NCBI RefSeq assembly: GCF_007421925.1
Contig: NZ_QMDX01000002.1
Location: forward strand, 411,378-475,377
DNA length: 64,000 nucleotides
Source: Haloglomus irregulare
GTDB taxonomy: Archaea > Halobacteriota > Halobacteria > Halobacteriales > Haloarculaceae
Direction: 5' to 3'
The notes beneath the pieces are model-generated. The model was given only the letters and a program-made list of their open reading frames with translations. It was not told the DNA's origin and did not search any database. This document shows, in pieces, positions 44,742-54,585 of the stretch. A program made the position numbers and the translations under genes. The stretch's first letter is position 1. Each line of letters starts with the position of its first letter.

Positions 44742-47621
44742 CTATCCGGCGACCGTCCCGAGACCGGTGATCTCGAACCGTGCCCCGCCGCCGGTCGCTT
44801 CAGTCACGCGGATGTCCCAGCCGTGTGCCTCGACGACCCGCTCGACGATGCTCAGTCCGAAACCAGTGCCACCTGTTCTGCTCGAGTAGCCAGCATCGAA
44901 CACGTCGGTACGCTCGTCCTCCGGGATGCCCGGCCCGTCGTCCTCGACGTAGAAGCCGCCGTCCAGCCCGCCAACCGTGATAGCAACCTCACCACCGCCG
45001 TGTTCCACCGCGTTTCGGATCAGGTTCTCACAGAGCTGTGCGAGCCGACTGCGGTTCGCCTCGACCGTTCGATCGAGGCTGATCTCGACGGCCGCCTCGT
45101 CCGTCTCGACGTTTTGCCAGCAGTCCCCCAGTAACCCGGCGAGATCGACCGACTCCGTCTCAGTGACTGGCTCCCCGTGGCGTGCCAGTGCCAGGAGGTC
45201 ATCGATCAGTGTATCCATCCGGTCGAGTGCCCCCGCGACGTCCTCGACATAGTCGCTCTCACACTCCTCCCGGATCAGCTCCAGGCGACCGTCGGCTACC
45301 CGCAGCGGGTTCCGCAGGTCGTGGCTGACCACCCTGGCGAACTCCTCTAGCCTCCGATTCTGCCGCTCCAGCCTCCGTTCGCGGCGCTTGGAGTCCGTGA
45401 TATCACGGGCCGTCCCGACGATGTGTGTCACCTCGTCACCGGTGATGACTGGGGTGAGAATCGTCCGATAGATGGTGCCGTTCTCCGGACGGGACACCTC
45501 GACCGTATACGTGATCGAGTCGCGTGTGTCGACACATTCCCTGTACCGGTCGCGAACCTCCTGACCATCGGCATCCCCGAACAGGTCAGTCGGCGTCTGG
45601 CCCGTGACCGGGTCGTCTGACGGGAGTCCAATGTTCCGCCTGTAGTAGTCGTTCGCATGGCGTAGTTCGAACGCGTCGTCCGTCACGTCGAAGACGAACT
45701 GACACTCCTCCGCGTGATCGAACAGCGTTTCGGCCAGTTCGCGCTCCTGCTCGTGCTCTCTGCGTTCGGTGACATCCCGCGTCGCCCCGACTAGCTGGAC
45801 GACCCGGTCGTCCTCGATGACCGGTGCGAGCCGAGTGTGCCAGGACCGCACCTCGCCATCGACGGTCAGCGTCTCGTCGTACTCGATCAGTTCCCGCCGG
45901 TCGAGACACTCCTGATACCGGGCTTCGACATCGGCACCCTCCCGCTCGCCGAGGATCTCGCGCGGTGTCCGCCCACGCAGGTCCGCGGTCGAAAGCCCCG
46001 TCATCTCCTCGTAGGCGCGGTTGACCTGCTGGACGCGGCAGGTCCGCTCGTCTCCGATATCGATGAGGAAGAGCGCGTCCTGTGTGTGGTCGAAGATCGT
46101 TTCAGCGCGCCTGTGTCTGAGGACCTGCTCTCTGCGGTCGGTCACGTCCTGCACGATGCCATCGAGGCGGTGGTCGCCGTGCTCCTCGACCAGGCTGAGC
46201 GTCGTGCGCACCCACCGGCTCTCGCCGGTCACCGTCTCGACTCGGAGTAGCTCATCCTCGACAGTTCCCTCCCTCCGGAGCTGATCGAGCAGTCGCTGTC
46301 GGTCCTCCTCGTCGGCGTACAGCGATCGTGCACCGACATCACGAATCCGGTCCCGGGATTCGGCGTCGTATATCTCCACCAACGTCCCGTTCATGCTGAG
46401 TATGTCTCCGTCGGTGGTCGTCCGAAAGACGCCGACCGGGAGGTGCTCGACGAGGCGCTCGTAACGTTCCAGTTCACGCTGGCGCTGCTTGCGGTCGGTG
46501 ATGTCGCGTGCGACGGTGACGAACCGCTCCTCCCCTTCGAGGCCGAGTCGCCGAACGTGGACCTCGACCGGGAACGTGGACCCGTCCTGGCGCCGGTACT
46601 GTCCCTCGAGGCGACGGCGCTCCCCGAGCTCCATCCCATCCCAGAGGTCGTACGCCTCGTCGGGCGCTATCGCCCGGTCCAGCTCCCAGACCTTCATCTC
46701 GGCGAGCTCCGAGGCGTCGTAGCCCGTCCGTTCACACAGACGAGGGTTCGGCAGGACGATATTGCCGTCCGTGTCGTGGATGTTGATCATGTCAGGGGAG
46801 TTCTCGAACAGTGCCTCCAACCTGGCGCGTGACTGGTGGAGTTCCCTCTGACGCTCCTTTCGAGCGGAGATATCCCGCACGGTGCAGACGAGTTCGCCCG
46901 TCTCGGTCCGGACGAGGGAGTGGTCCACATCGACGGTCGTCCCGTCGGACCGGAGGCTGGTCGTCTCCCCGCGCCAGGACCCCGTTCGCTCGACCTCCGG
47001 AAGGATCTCGTCCCGGACCGTCGGAACGTCCTCGTCGCGATAGACCAGCTGCCAGTGGTCGCCGATGAGCGCCTCCGAATCGTACCCGTGGAGGTCGGCG
47101 AACGCCTCGTTGACGTAGAGGTAGTGGCCGTCCGAATCGAGGACGCTGATGCCGTCCTGGGCCGTCTCGATGGCTTCGAGATGCCGCTGCCGCTCGTGCT
47201 CGGCCCGTCTCCGGCTGACGGCGTTCTGGATACGGTTGGCGAGGACAGTGTACTGGTCGGTACCGGTCTCCTTCTGGAGGTAATCGGTCACGCCCGCGCT
47301 GATCGCCCTGCTGGCGACCGCTTCGGACCCCTTTCCGGCGAACAGGATGAACGGGAGGTTCGGACGTTCGTCGCGAACGGTTTCGAGGAACTCGATCCCG
47401 TCACGTCCGGGCATGTTGTAATCGGAGACCACGCAGTCGTACTCGTCGGTGGCGAGCCCCTCGAGTCCCTGCTTCGCGTTCCGCATCGTTTCGACCTCGA
47501 ACCGCTCGTCCTCCCCCTGGAGAAAGGTCGCAGCCATCTCCGCGAAATCCGGCTCGTCATCGACGTGGAGCACGCGGATCGATTCGTCCCTCGTCTGTAT
47601 GGTCCCCCCTGTCGTTCCCAT
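44742..47621 (-). CDS. Sensor histidine kinase with N-terminal receiver domain and five PAS domains
   Basis: The order is receiver (HVDDEPD about 19-25, phosphoacceptor Asp67 in VVSDYNMPGRDG), five PAS domains (opening AIETAQDGISVLDSDGHYLY, ENSPDMINIHDTDG, EHLPVGVFRTTTDGD, DHTQDALFLIDIG and DHAEECQFVFDVT), HisKA with VVSHDLRNPLRVADGRLELI, and HATPase with NAVEHGGGEVAITV, DDGPGIPEDE and GTGFGLSIVERV. There is no membrane segment. The frame opens at 47732, but a TATA box at 47651-47658 and the ATG at 47621 fit a near-leaderless start. The result is 959 residues, the same as the kinase at 10153. Confidence 0.93.
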   Translation of the reverse strand: MGTTGGTIQTRDESIRVLHVDDEPDFAEMAATFLQGEDERFEVETMRNAKQGLEGLATDEYDCVVSDYNMPGRDGIEFLETVRDERPNLPFILFAGKGSEAVASRAISAGVTDYLQKETGTDQYTVLANRIQNAVSRRRAEHERQRHLEAIETAQDGISVLDSDGHYLYVNEAFADLHGYDSEALIGDHWQLVYRDEDVPTVRDEILPEVERTGSWRGETTSLRSDGTTVDVDHSLVRTETGELVCTVRDISARKERQRELHQSRARLEALFENSPDMINIHDTDGNIVLPNPRLCERTGYDASELAEMKVWELDRAIAPDEAYDLWDGMELGERRRLEGQYRRQDGSTFPVEVHVRRLGLEGEERFVTVARDITDRKQRQRELERYERLVEHLPVGVFRTTTDGDILSMNGTLVEIYDAESRDRIRDVGARSLYADEEDRQRLLDQLRREGTVEDELLRVETVTGESRWVRTTLSLVEEHGDHRLDGIVQDVTDRREQVLRHRRAETIFDHTQDALFLIDIGDERTCRVQQVNRAYEEMTGLSTADLRGRTPREILGEREGADVEARYQECLDRRELIEYDETLTVDGEVRSWHTRLAPVIEDDRVVQLVGATRDVTERREHEQERELAETLFDHAEECQFVFDVTDDAFELRHANDYYRRNIGLPSDDPVTGQTPTDLFGDADGQEVRDRYRECVDTRDSITYTVEVSRPENGTIYRTILTPVITGDEVTHIVGTARDITDSKRRERRLERQNRRLEEFARVVSHDLRNPLRVADGRLELIREECESDYVEDVAGALDRMDTLIDDLLALARHGEPVTETESVDLAGLLGDCWQNVETDEAAVEISLDRTVEANRSRLAQLCENLIRNAVEHGGGEVAITVGGLDGGFYVEDDGPGIPEDERTDVFDAGYSSRTGGTGFGLSIVERVVEAHGWDIRVTEATGGGARFEITGLGTVAG

Positions 47622-47650
47622 CTCTGGACCCCACATGCGTTCCGATGACA

Positions 47651-47658
47651 TATAATAA
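47651..47658 (-). promoter_or_regulatory. TATA box of the receiver/PAS kinase at 44742
   Basis: The minus strand reads TTATTATA, centred about 33 bases before the ATG at 47621. It rules out the longer frame start at 47732 as the main product. Confidence 0.6.
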
Positions 47659-47830
47659 CGAGCACGACACGTCCTCCGAGTCGGTCCACCCCACTCGTCG
47701 TGACCGACTCGCGCTCCGTATGCAGCAGCCACTGACGGACGCGACTGCTCGCTGTCAGTTCGGCCGTGCCGGATGTGGCGGCCCCGTTCTCCACGCCCCG
47801 CGTGCGCCCACGGCTTCGGCCCACGGTTCG

Positions 47831-48484
47831 ATGGGTCCCCGCCGGTATCCGGACGGCCCCGATACGGGGCTGGACGCCGTCAGCGACGGGAACGGGGCGC
47901 CGGGCGGATCGACGCGACTACGACGGCTCGACCGGACGACCAACTGGGCCGTTATCGTCCTCGCAGCGGTCCTGACGTGGGCGTTCTCCGGCGAGGGGAA
48001 CCCACACTACCTGCTGCTGATCGGTAATCTCGTGCTGGCGACGTTCCTGACCATCGAGGCCCGCCGATACCGGGCCTACGACATCTGGCGGTCCCGGGTT
48101 CGGACGCTGCAGGCGGCGGTCTGGGCGGCCGGGCTCGATGGCTCCGAGCCGACGGACCCGGAGTGGCGGCGCCGGCTGGCCGACGACTACCGGACACCGG
48201 CGGTGAAGATCACGATGGAAGAGGCGGTTGCCCACCGGCTCCGCCGTATCTATCTCCCGCTACTCGTGATACTGAACGCGGCGTGGGTCGTCCGCGTGAC
48301 CGCGTTCGGCGGTGCACGGTGGCCCCGGAGTGCGTCTATCGGGATGCTGTCCGGAGTGACGGTGACGGCCGCGGTCGGCGTCGCACTCCTCGCTGCGATC
48401 GCACTTGCGTTCCGTCCCCGGACCTGGCACGTCCATGCGGAACTACGAACGGAGGAACTCCGGAACGACGGCTCGACCGAGTAA
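47831..48484 (+). CDS. DUF2270 family membrane protein (217 aa)
   Basis: After an acidic N-terminus, RLDRTTNWAVIVLAAVLTWA and NPHYLLLIGNLVLATFL form two helices, followed by EARRYRAYDIWRSRVRTLQ, the DUF2270 hallmark. Two further helices lie near residues 135-155 and 180-205. Function unknown. The frame is open further upstream, but homology begins near here, and ATG 47831 is chosen. It is divergent from the receiver/PAS kinase. Confidence 0.85.
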   Translation: MGPRRYPDGPDTGLDAVSDGNGAPGGSTRLRRLDRTTNWAVIVLAAVLTWAFSGEGNPHYLLLIGNLVLATFLTIEARRYRAYDIWRSRVRTLQAAVWAAGLDGSEPTDPEWRRRLADDYRTPAVKITMEEAVAHRLRRIYLPLLVILNAAWVVRVTAFGGARWPRSASIGMLSGVTVTAAVGVALLAAIALAFRPRTWHVHAELRTEELRNDGSTE

Positions 48485-48555
48485 CGGATACGGGCCTTGT
48501 GCCGTACGTTCCTCGGACGTTCGGAGAGCGGACTCGGTGGGCGGAGGTCGGGCCC

Positions 48556-49503
48556 CTACTCGTCGCTGACCTCGTCGCCGAGGGACCCCTCGTACTTCTC
48601 CCGGTCACCCCCCGGCAGATACCGTTCCTCCCACTCGACTACCTCCGGGAAGCCCGAGAACTCGTGGAGACTCCCGACCGGGGTGGCGTCGAAATCGGCG
48701 TCGACCGCCCGCATCGCGGTGGCCGGGTCCTCGGCGAACGTCTCCATCGCCGCGTGGACGTTCGAGATCGTCGCGAGCGTCGAGAGGACCGGGAAGAGCA
48801 CGACGTCGAACCCCCAGCGCTCGAGATCGTCGGGGTCCAGATACGGGGACGTCCCCAGGTCGCCGACGAAGTTGTAGAGCGCCGGGCCCTCGACCTCGCG
48901 GCCGACGCGACGGACCTCCCCGGCGTCGGTCGGTCCCTCGACGAACCCGACGTCCGCCCCGACGTCGAGATACGCGTTGACCCGGTCGATGGCCTCGCCG
49001 AGCGAGCCGCCGCCGGTCCCGCGGGCGTCGCTCCGCGCGATGATGACGAACGACTCGTCGCGTTCATCACGGACGTCCGCCGCCGCCCGGATCTTCCCGA
49101 CCGCCTCCTCCTCCGGGATGACCTGCCGGCCCTTCGTGTGCCCGCACCGCTTCGGGAACGTCTGGTCCTCCAAGTGGATGGCGCCCGCGCCGGCCCGGAC
49201 GTACTCACGGACGGTCCGAACCACGTTCGTGGCGTTGCCGTACCCGTTGTCCGAATCGGCGATCAGCGGGACGCTGATGCGCTCCTGGATGTTGGCGGCG
49301 TTCTCGATCATCTCGGGCATCGTGATGAACCCCGCGTCCGGGTAGCCGACCTTCGAGAGCGAGGTGCCGTAGCCGGTCATGTAGATCGCGTCGAAGCCGA
49401 CGTGGTCGGCGACCGCGGCGGTGAGCGGGTCGTGCACTCCCGGACAGACGAGCAGGTCGTCGTCCCGGAGCCGTGCACGGAGCTGCGAACCGGAGGTGGT
49501 CAT
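48556..49503 (-). CDS. Isocitrate lyase / PEP mutase superfamily protein
   Basis: This 315-residue TIM-barrel enzyme cleaves a C-C bond of a hydroxy-dicarboxylic acid, or acts on phosphonopyruvate/oxaloacetate in relatives. The active-site motif EDQTFPKRCGHTKG holds the catalytic Cys of the lyases (KRCGH). Metal-binding parts are LIADSDNGYGN and IARSDARG. The Cys favours methylisocitrate lyase/2-methylisocitrate or dimethylmalate-type lyase over phosphonomutase. No prpB/prpC neighbours are seen, so the substrate is not assigned. Confidence 0.9.
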   Translation of the reverse strand: MTTSGSQLRARLRDDDLLVCPGVHDPLTAAVADHVGFDAIYMTGYGTSLSKVGYPDAGFITMPEMIENAANIQERISVPLIADSDNGYGNATNVVRTVREYVRAGAGAIHLEDQTFPKRCGHTKGRQVIPEEEAVGKIRAAADVRDERDESFVIIARSDARGTGGGSLGEAIDRVNAYLDVGADVGFVEGPTDAGEVRRVGREVEGPALYNFVGDLGTSPYLDPDDLERWGFDVVLFPVLSTLATISNVHAAMETFAEDPATAMRAVDADFDATPVGSLHEFSGFPEVVEWEERYLPGGDREKYEGSLGDEVSDE

Positions 49504-49923
49504 GGTAGGAGCAACGTCGCCGACGCTAAACAGATACCGGTCAGTCCGGCGCTGTCGAGGGTCTCGAACGGTGAAACCCGACCCGTGCCGGATACGGAGG
49601 ACGTGTGCAGCGGATCCCGGAGCTAAACCACCCGTTCCGTGCGGGACCCGCCCGGCGCGGCGAACTGTCCTCAGGCGGACGGGTCGGTTCGGATCGGCAG
49701 AACGGGACGACCGGACCGGGGTCCACGACGGATTCAGCGTGCCTCCACACTCCGTGCTGACTGTGCGCCTGGCATTCCGGGGCGACTCGGCGAACGACCT
49801 GATGGTCCCACTACTACCGATTCAGTGGACGATACCCCACCGGAGACGGGTCTCGCTTGTGTCAGGGCCGGGGAGCGCTGTTGTCGACCGGTGAGACCGA
49901 CTGGCCGCGTCAACGGCGGACCC
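49504..49923. other. Gap without a recognisable gene
   Basis: No supported ORF on either strand; frames are Arg/Pro-rich. Confidence 0.45.
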
Positions 49924-51801
49924 CTACTCCGGTCCGCTGCTGGTGTCCGGGCGCCCCACGCCCGTCAGTTCGAACCGCGCGCCACCCTCGGCGGATCCCG
50001 TGACCGCGATCTCCCACCCGTGGGCCTCCGCGACCGCCCTGGCGATACTCAGCCCGAACCCAGTTCCGTCCTCCCGTGTCGAGTGACCCCAGCCGAACAC
50101 CGCGTCGCGCTCGTCGGCTGGAATCCCCGGGCCATCGTCCTCGATGAAGAACCCATCCGGCAGGTCACCGATGCGGACCTCGACGCCGTCCCCGCCGTGT
50201 TCGACGGCGTTCCGGAGCAGGTTCTCCAGAAGCTGTCGCAACCGGGACCGATCCGCCACGAACTGCCGGTCGCTGTCGACGGTCAGGGTCGCCTCTCCGG
50301 AGGCCACCTGCGCCCAACACGCCGTCGCCACCCGGTCGAGCGCGACCGGCTCCCTCCCGTCGAGTTCCGTCCCCATCCGCGCCAGCGTGAGCAGGTCATC
50401 GATCAGCTGCGACATGCGCGTGACCGCCTGCTCGCACGCCGCCAGGTGCTCGGCGTCACCTGTCCGTCTCGCCAGCTCCAGCCGCCCCTCGAGCACGTTC
50501 AGCGGGTTCCGCAGGTCGTGGCTCACCACTGAGGCGAACTGCTCCAACCGCTCGTTCTGTGCGGCGAGTCGCTGCGTCGTCGACTGCCGACTCAACTCGT
50601 AACTCGCCCACTGGGCGAGCAGATCGACGAACGTGACCTCCCACTCGGAGAACTGCCCCTCGCGTGGTTCCGTGCCGTAGAAGCAGAACGTCCCGTACAC
50701 CTCCCCGTCGACCATGACCGGGGCGCCGAGATAACAGCTGATACCCCACTCCGTGTAGCCGACCCGGTCGGTCTCGTCCGGGATGTCCCTGGCGACGTTC
50801 CCCGCGACCAGGGTCTCCCTGTCCGTGGCGACGAGTTCGCAGTTCGTCGCCTCGACCGGCACGATATCGCCCGCCGTGATGTCACCGGTCTCGGCATCCA
50901 CCGCCTCGAAGACGTAGTCGTCACCGTCGATATGCGAGAGGGTGCCGAACGCCGTTCCGAGCTCCGCCCGCCCGAGTGCGAGGAGTGCCTCGACCTGCTC
51001 GGTGAACGACCGTTCCCGGTCGGCGATGATCGCATGCATCTCGCGGAGTACCTGTTCCCGGCGTTCCAGCGCGTCCTCCTTGCGGCGGCGGTCGGTCACG
51101 TCGCGAACGTAGATCGAGAGGCCGTCCTCCGAGGGAAACGCGCGAACGGAGAACCAGCTATCCAGCGGCTCGTAGTACTCCTCGAGGGTGACCGGCTCCT
51201 GTGTGTCAACCGCCTCGTGGTACTTCTCGTAGAAGGTCGTCCCGACGGCCTCGGGGATCTCGTCCCACAGGTGGAGGCCCTCGACCGTCGTCGTCTCGGC
51301 ATCCCGGCCCATCGTATGGGCGAGGATGTCCCGGCCGGTCTCGTTCGCGTACGTCACCGTCCAGTCCGTGTCGAGTGTAAAGAACCCGTCGGTCATCCGG
51401 TCGAGGACGTCCCGGTGGTCACGATCCACAGCCCCGCGTTCGGAGACGTCCTCGACCGTCACGACGTGATAGCCCGTCCCGTCGATAGTTCGCCGCGTCG
51501 TGCCCGTCACAACGGGTACGCGGTAGCTGTTGTATGCGTGGACGGTCCTGACCTCGCGTGTCTCGCCCTCATCGAACGACGCCCAGTACGCGTCGAACCT
51601 GTCAGGGGCGATCTCCGCGGCGACCTCCCAGACCGGCACCCCAACCAACTCGGAGGGGGAGACCGAGAACAACGCGGTGTAAGCGCTGTTGACGTAGACG
51701 TACCGACCGTCTCCGTCGTACACCCCGATTCCGATCCCGACCGACTCGACCACGCTCTGGAGGAGTCCGGACGGCGGGTCTGCGGGTGTGCGTGAGTTCA
51801 T
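49924..51801 (-). CDS. Sensor histidine kinase (PAS-PAS-GAF-HisKA-HATPase)
   Basis: This soluble kinase of 625 residues contains PAS-1 (about 12-120, GIGVYDGDGRYVYVNSAYT), PAS-2 (about 135-245, TDGFFTLDTDWTVTYANET), GAF (about 260-400, SCYLGAPVMVDGEVYGTFCF), HisKA with SVVSHDLRNPLNVLEGRLEL, and HATPase with NAVEHGGDGVEV, DDGPGIPADE and GTGFGLSIARAV. The GAF domain probably binds a small molecule or redox cofactor. ATG at 51801 is used; the frame includes a TTG nine bases earlier. Confidence 0.93.
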   Translation of the reverse strand: MNSRTPADPPSGLLQSVVESVGIGIGVYDGDGRYVYVNSAYTALFSVSPSELVGVPVWEVAAEIAPDRFDAYWASFDEGETREVRTVHAYNSYRVPVVTGTTRRTIDGTGYHVVTVEDVSERGAVDRDHRDVLDRMTDGFFTLDTDWTVTYANETGRDILAHTMGRDAETTTVEGLHLWDEIPEAVGTTFYEKYHEAVDTQEPVTLEEYYEPLDSWFSVRAFPSEDGLSIYVRDVTDRRRKEDALERREQVLREMHAIIADRERSFTEQVEALLALGRAELGTAFGTLSHIDGDDYVFEAVDAETGDITAGDIVPVEATNCELVATDRETLVAGNVARDIPDETDRVGYTEWGISCYLGAPVMVDGEVYGTFCFYGTEPREGQFSEWEVTFVDLLAQWASYELSRQSTTQRLAAQNERLEQFASVVSHDLRNPLNVLEGRLELARRTGDAEHLAACEQAVTRMSQLIDDLLTLARMGTELDGREPVALDRVATACWAQVASGEATLTVDSDRQFVADRSRLRQLLENLLRNAVEHGGDGVEVRIGDLPDGFFIEDDGPGIPADERDAVFGWGHSTREDGTGFGLSIARAVAEAHGWEIAVTGSAEGGARFELTGVGRPDTSSGPE

Positions 51802-51964
51802 TATCGCCAACTACGGAGCCAACGGAAGTAGGTGTTTAGGTGTTCTGGACGCCGCTCCGGAGCCCCCATCCCGACCGGCTCGCGCCCCGTATTCGGCACC
51901 CTGCCGGAGGACTGTCATCGGCTGAAGCTCCCGACAGAGCGGTGGTCCCGGCGGAGACGCGGAG

Positions 51965-52648
51965 TCACCCGTCGCAATCCGCTTCCGGATCCGAATCTGC
52001 CCCCGCGTCGGCGGGCGTCCCGCTCCCGACCTCGGCGAGCACGTCGTCGGTTTCGACGACGTCGCCGTACTTCGCGTCGATATCGAAGAGGTTGGCGCGG
52101 TGGGGCCCTTCGGCCCGGTCGCCGACGGCGTCGGCGGGGACGACGGTTCGGTAGCCGTGCTGGAGGCTGTCGACGGCGGTCGCACGGACGCACCCGCTGG
52201 TCGTGACGCCCGCCAGCACCAGCGTATCGACGCGGTGTGTCGTCAGCTCCGTCTCGAGGTCGGTCCCGAAGAACGCACTGGCGTACTTCTTGAGGATGAC
52301 CCGCTCGTCACCGACGGGCGCGACCCGGTCATCCACCTCGACGGCGTCGCTCCCGAGCCGGAGCTCCCGGAGCGCGGGGACCTTCTCGATGAAGCGGCCG
52401 GCGTCGCCGTAGGACTCCTCGAACGCGACCGTCGTGAAGTATCGGGGGAGACCCGCTTCGCGGAACGCTTCGAGCAGGTCGGCCGTGCGGTCGAGGACGC
52501 CACTCACGTCCGTGCCGAGGTCGGTCGCCGGGTCGGTGAACGCGTTGATGAGATCGATGACCAGCAGCGCGGGCTTCGCCCCGAGGCCGACGCTCCCGCC
52601 GAACGCACGGTCGCCGTAGTGGTCCTCGAGGTCGTCAGTCCACTCCAT
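51965..52648 (-). CDS. Isochorismatase-like cysteine hydrolase (N-carbamoylsarcosine amidase type)
   Basis: The catalytic triad of the family is visible: Asp32 in LLVIDLINAF, Lys120/121 in VILKKYASAFFGTD, and Cys153 in GVTTSGCVRATAVD. The length (227) and the KYASAFFGT motif match N-carbamoylsarcosine amidohydrolase, which releases CO2 and ammonia to give sarcosine. The position 83 bases after hyuB supports that role. Other hydrolases (nicotinamidase, biuret hydrolase) are possible. ATG at 52648 is chosen over 52675 because homology begins at MEWTDDLEDHYGDRAFGGSV. Confidence 0.85.
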   Translation of the reverse strand: MEWTDDLEDHYGDRAFGGSVGLGAKPALLVIDLINAFTDPATDLGTDVSGVLDRTADLLEAFREAGLPRYFTTVAFEESYGDAGRFIEKVPALRELRLGSDAVEVDDRVAPVGDERVILKKYASAFFGTDLETELTTHRVDTLVLAGVTTSGCVRATAVDSLQHGYRTVVPADAVGDRAEGPHRANLFDIDAKYGDVVETDDVLAEVGSGTPADAGADSDPEADCDG

Positions 52649-52731
52649 GGCTACCGCTCCGCAGCAACAGCGCAAAAAGCCGACGGGCCGCCGGGGCCGC
52701 CGGCGCGGGCCGGTCCGGCCCGGCCGGCGTC

Positions 52732-54585
52732 TCAGTCGCGACCGTCGAACTCGCGCCGTTCGGCAGCGATCTCCGCCTCGAGGTCGTCGTCGTCCGGGAG
52801 CGGTCCGTAGTCGAACTCCGTCGGCTCGTCCCGGGTCTCCCGGATATCCGAGCGCTGGCGCTCGGTCGCGTCAGCGTCGACGCTCCCGTCGTCAGTGACG
52901 ACGACGCCGTACTCCTCCCGGGCGGCTTCCTCGGAGATCAGCCCGCGATGGACCTCCGTGGCGACCGTCTCGGGGTCACGCCCGAGCGGGTCGCCCAACC
53001 CGCCGCCACCCGCCGTGCTGAAGACGAGCTTGTCGCCCGCGGCGACGGGAACGTTCTCGACCTTCGACGGGAGTTCCTCCTCGGTCCCGTCGGAGCGGAC
53101 GAGCTTCTTCTCGCTCGTCCGGGCGTGCGAGCCGCCGTCGACGCCCCAGGGGTAGGTGTGGGCGCGGTCGTCCTGGAAGGTGATGGCGCCGTCCTCCTCG
53201 AAGGTGTACACCTTCGTGATGCCGTGGCCGCCACGGAACTCGCCGGCGCCGCCGGTGTCCTCGCGGGTGCTGTACTCGTCGATGGTCAGCGGGTAGTAGG
53301 CCTCCTGATACTCGGCCGGGACCGTCCGGAAGAGGGGCCACCAGGAGTGCCCGTCGAGCCCGTCGCCGCCGGGGCGGGCCGGGATGCCCCCGTAGAGGAT
53401 CTCGAGCATCTGGAAGTCGTTCCCCTCCGAGTCCGTGCCGGCGTAGACGAGGTTCGGCGAGGTACCGTAGCTGCCGGCGACGGAGAACCCGTCGATGAGC
53501 TTCGAGAACGTCGCCTGCAGCACGTCGAACTGGCGCGCCATCACCGGCAGCCGGTTGCCGAGCGCGGCGGGGAACTCCGGCTGGACGACCGACCCCTCGG
53601 GGAGCGTCACCTCGAACAGGTCGTAGTACCCGTCGTTGAACGTCAACAGCGGGTCGAACGCCATGATGAGGAAGACGCCGGTGAACATCTTGAACATCTT
53701 CTCGTTCAGCAGGAAGTTCACCGTCCCCGGCACCTGGTCGTCGGTCCCGGTCCAGTCGAGGTGGACCGTCTCACCCTCCCGGTAGATCTCCAGGTGGAGC
53801 TTGATGGGCCCGTTCCCCATCCCGTCGTCGTCGACGTAGTCCTCGAAGGTGTAGCGTTCGCCCTCCGGCACGAACTCGCGGATGAGGTCGATCATCCCGT
53901 CGCGGGTCCGGTCGAGGATGGCGTCACAGGCGGCCACGTACGTCCCCTTTCCGAACCGGTCACAGAGCCCGTGGATGCGCTCCTCGGCGGTCCGTGTCCC
54001 CGCCGCGAGAGCCTTGATATCCGCCTCGGCGTGCTCGGGGAGCCGCGTGTTGTGGGCGAACGTCTGGAGGAGCTCGCTGTCGAACTCGCCGCCCTTGTAG
54101 AGCTTGACCGGCGGCAGGCGCATCCCCTCCTCGAACACGGTCGTCGCCTGGACCGGCATGCTCCCGGGCGTCTTCCCGCCGACGTCCATGAGGTTCCCCC
54201 ACTGGCTGGAGTAGCCGATGAGGTCCCCGTCGTAGAAGACGGGGCGCAACAGCAGCATGTCCGGCGTATGCGAGACCGCCCCGGCGCACATGTACGGGTC
54301 GTTCGTCGCGATGACGTCGCCGTCCTCCAGGTCCGAGACATCGAACGGCGAGTTCTCGATGATGGTGTCGATGGCCGAGCCGAACTGGCCCATCACCATC
54401 CGCCCCTCCGCGTCGGCGATGAGTGGGAACTGGTCGGACTGCTCCCGGATGACCGGGCTGATGGCCGTCGTCTCGACGACCCGGTCCATCTCGTCGCGCG
54501 TGTTCGCGAGCGTGCTCTCGATGATGTCGAGCGTCGTCGGGTCGACGTCGTGTTCGCCGACGAAGTCCGGCGCGTCAGTACTCAT
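52732..54585 (-). CDS. hyuB: Hydantoinase B / 5-oxoprolinase subunit (HyuB)
   Basis: This 617-residue protein is the amide-hydrolysing subunit partner of HyuA. Recognisable motifs are ERSDQFPLIAD-like EQSDQFPLIADAEGRMVMGQ, ATNDPYMCAGAVSHTPDML (a signature of hydantoinase B), SSQWGNLMDVGGKTPGSMP and GGAGEFRGGHGITKVYTFEE. It overlaps hyuA by 4 bases (ATGA). The complex would open a cyclic amide such as N-methylhydantoin with ATP hydrolysis. 5-oxoproline is the alternative substrate. Confidence 0.92.
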   Translation of the reverse strand: MSTDAPDFVGEHDVDPTTLDIIESTLANTRDEMDRVVETTAISPVIREQSDQFPLIADAEGRMVMGQFGSAIDTIIENSPFDVSDLEDGDVIATNDPYMCAGAVSHTPDMLLLRPVFYDGDLIGYSSQWGNLMDVGGKTPGSMPVQATTVFEEGMRLPPVKLYKGGEFDSELLQTFAHNTRLPEHAEADIKALAAGTRTAEERIHGLCDRFGKGTYVAACDAILDRTRDGMIDLIREFVPEGERYTFEDYVDDDGMGNGPIKLHLEIYREGETVHLDWTGTDDQVPGTVNFLLNEKMFKMFTGVFLIMAFDPLLTFNDGYYDLFEVTLPEGSVVQPEFPAALGNRLPVMARQFDVLQATFSKLIDGFSVAGSYGTSPNLVYAGTDSEGNDFQMLEILYGGIPARPGGDGLDGHSWWPLFRTVPAEYQEAYYPLTIDEYSTREDTGGAGEFRGGHGITKVYTFEEDGAITFQDDRAHTYPWGVDGGSHARTSEKKLVRSDGTEEELPSKVENVPVAAGDKLVFSTAGGGGLGDPLGRDPETVATEVHRGLISEEAAREEYGVVVTDDGSVDADATERQRSDIRETRDEPTEFDYGPLPDDDDLEAEIAAERREFDGRD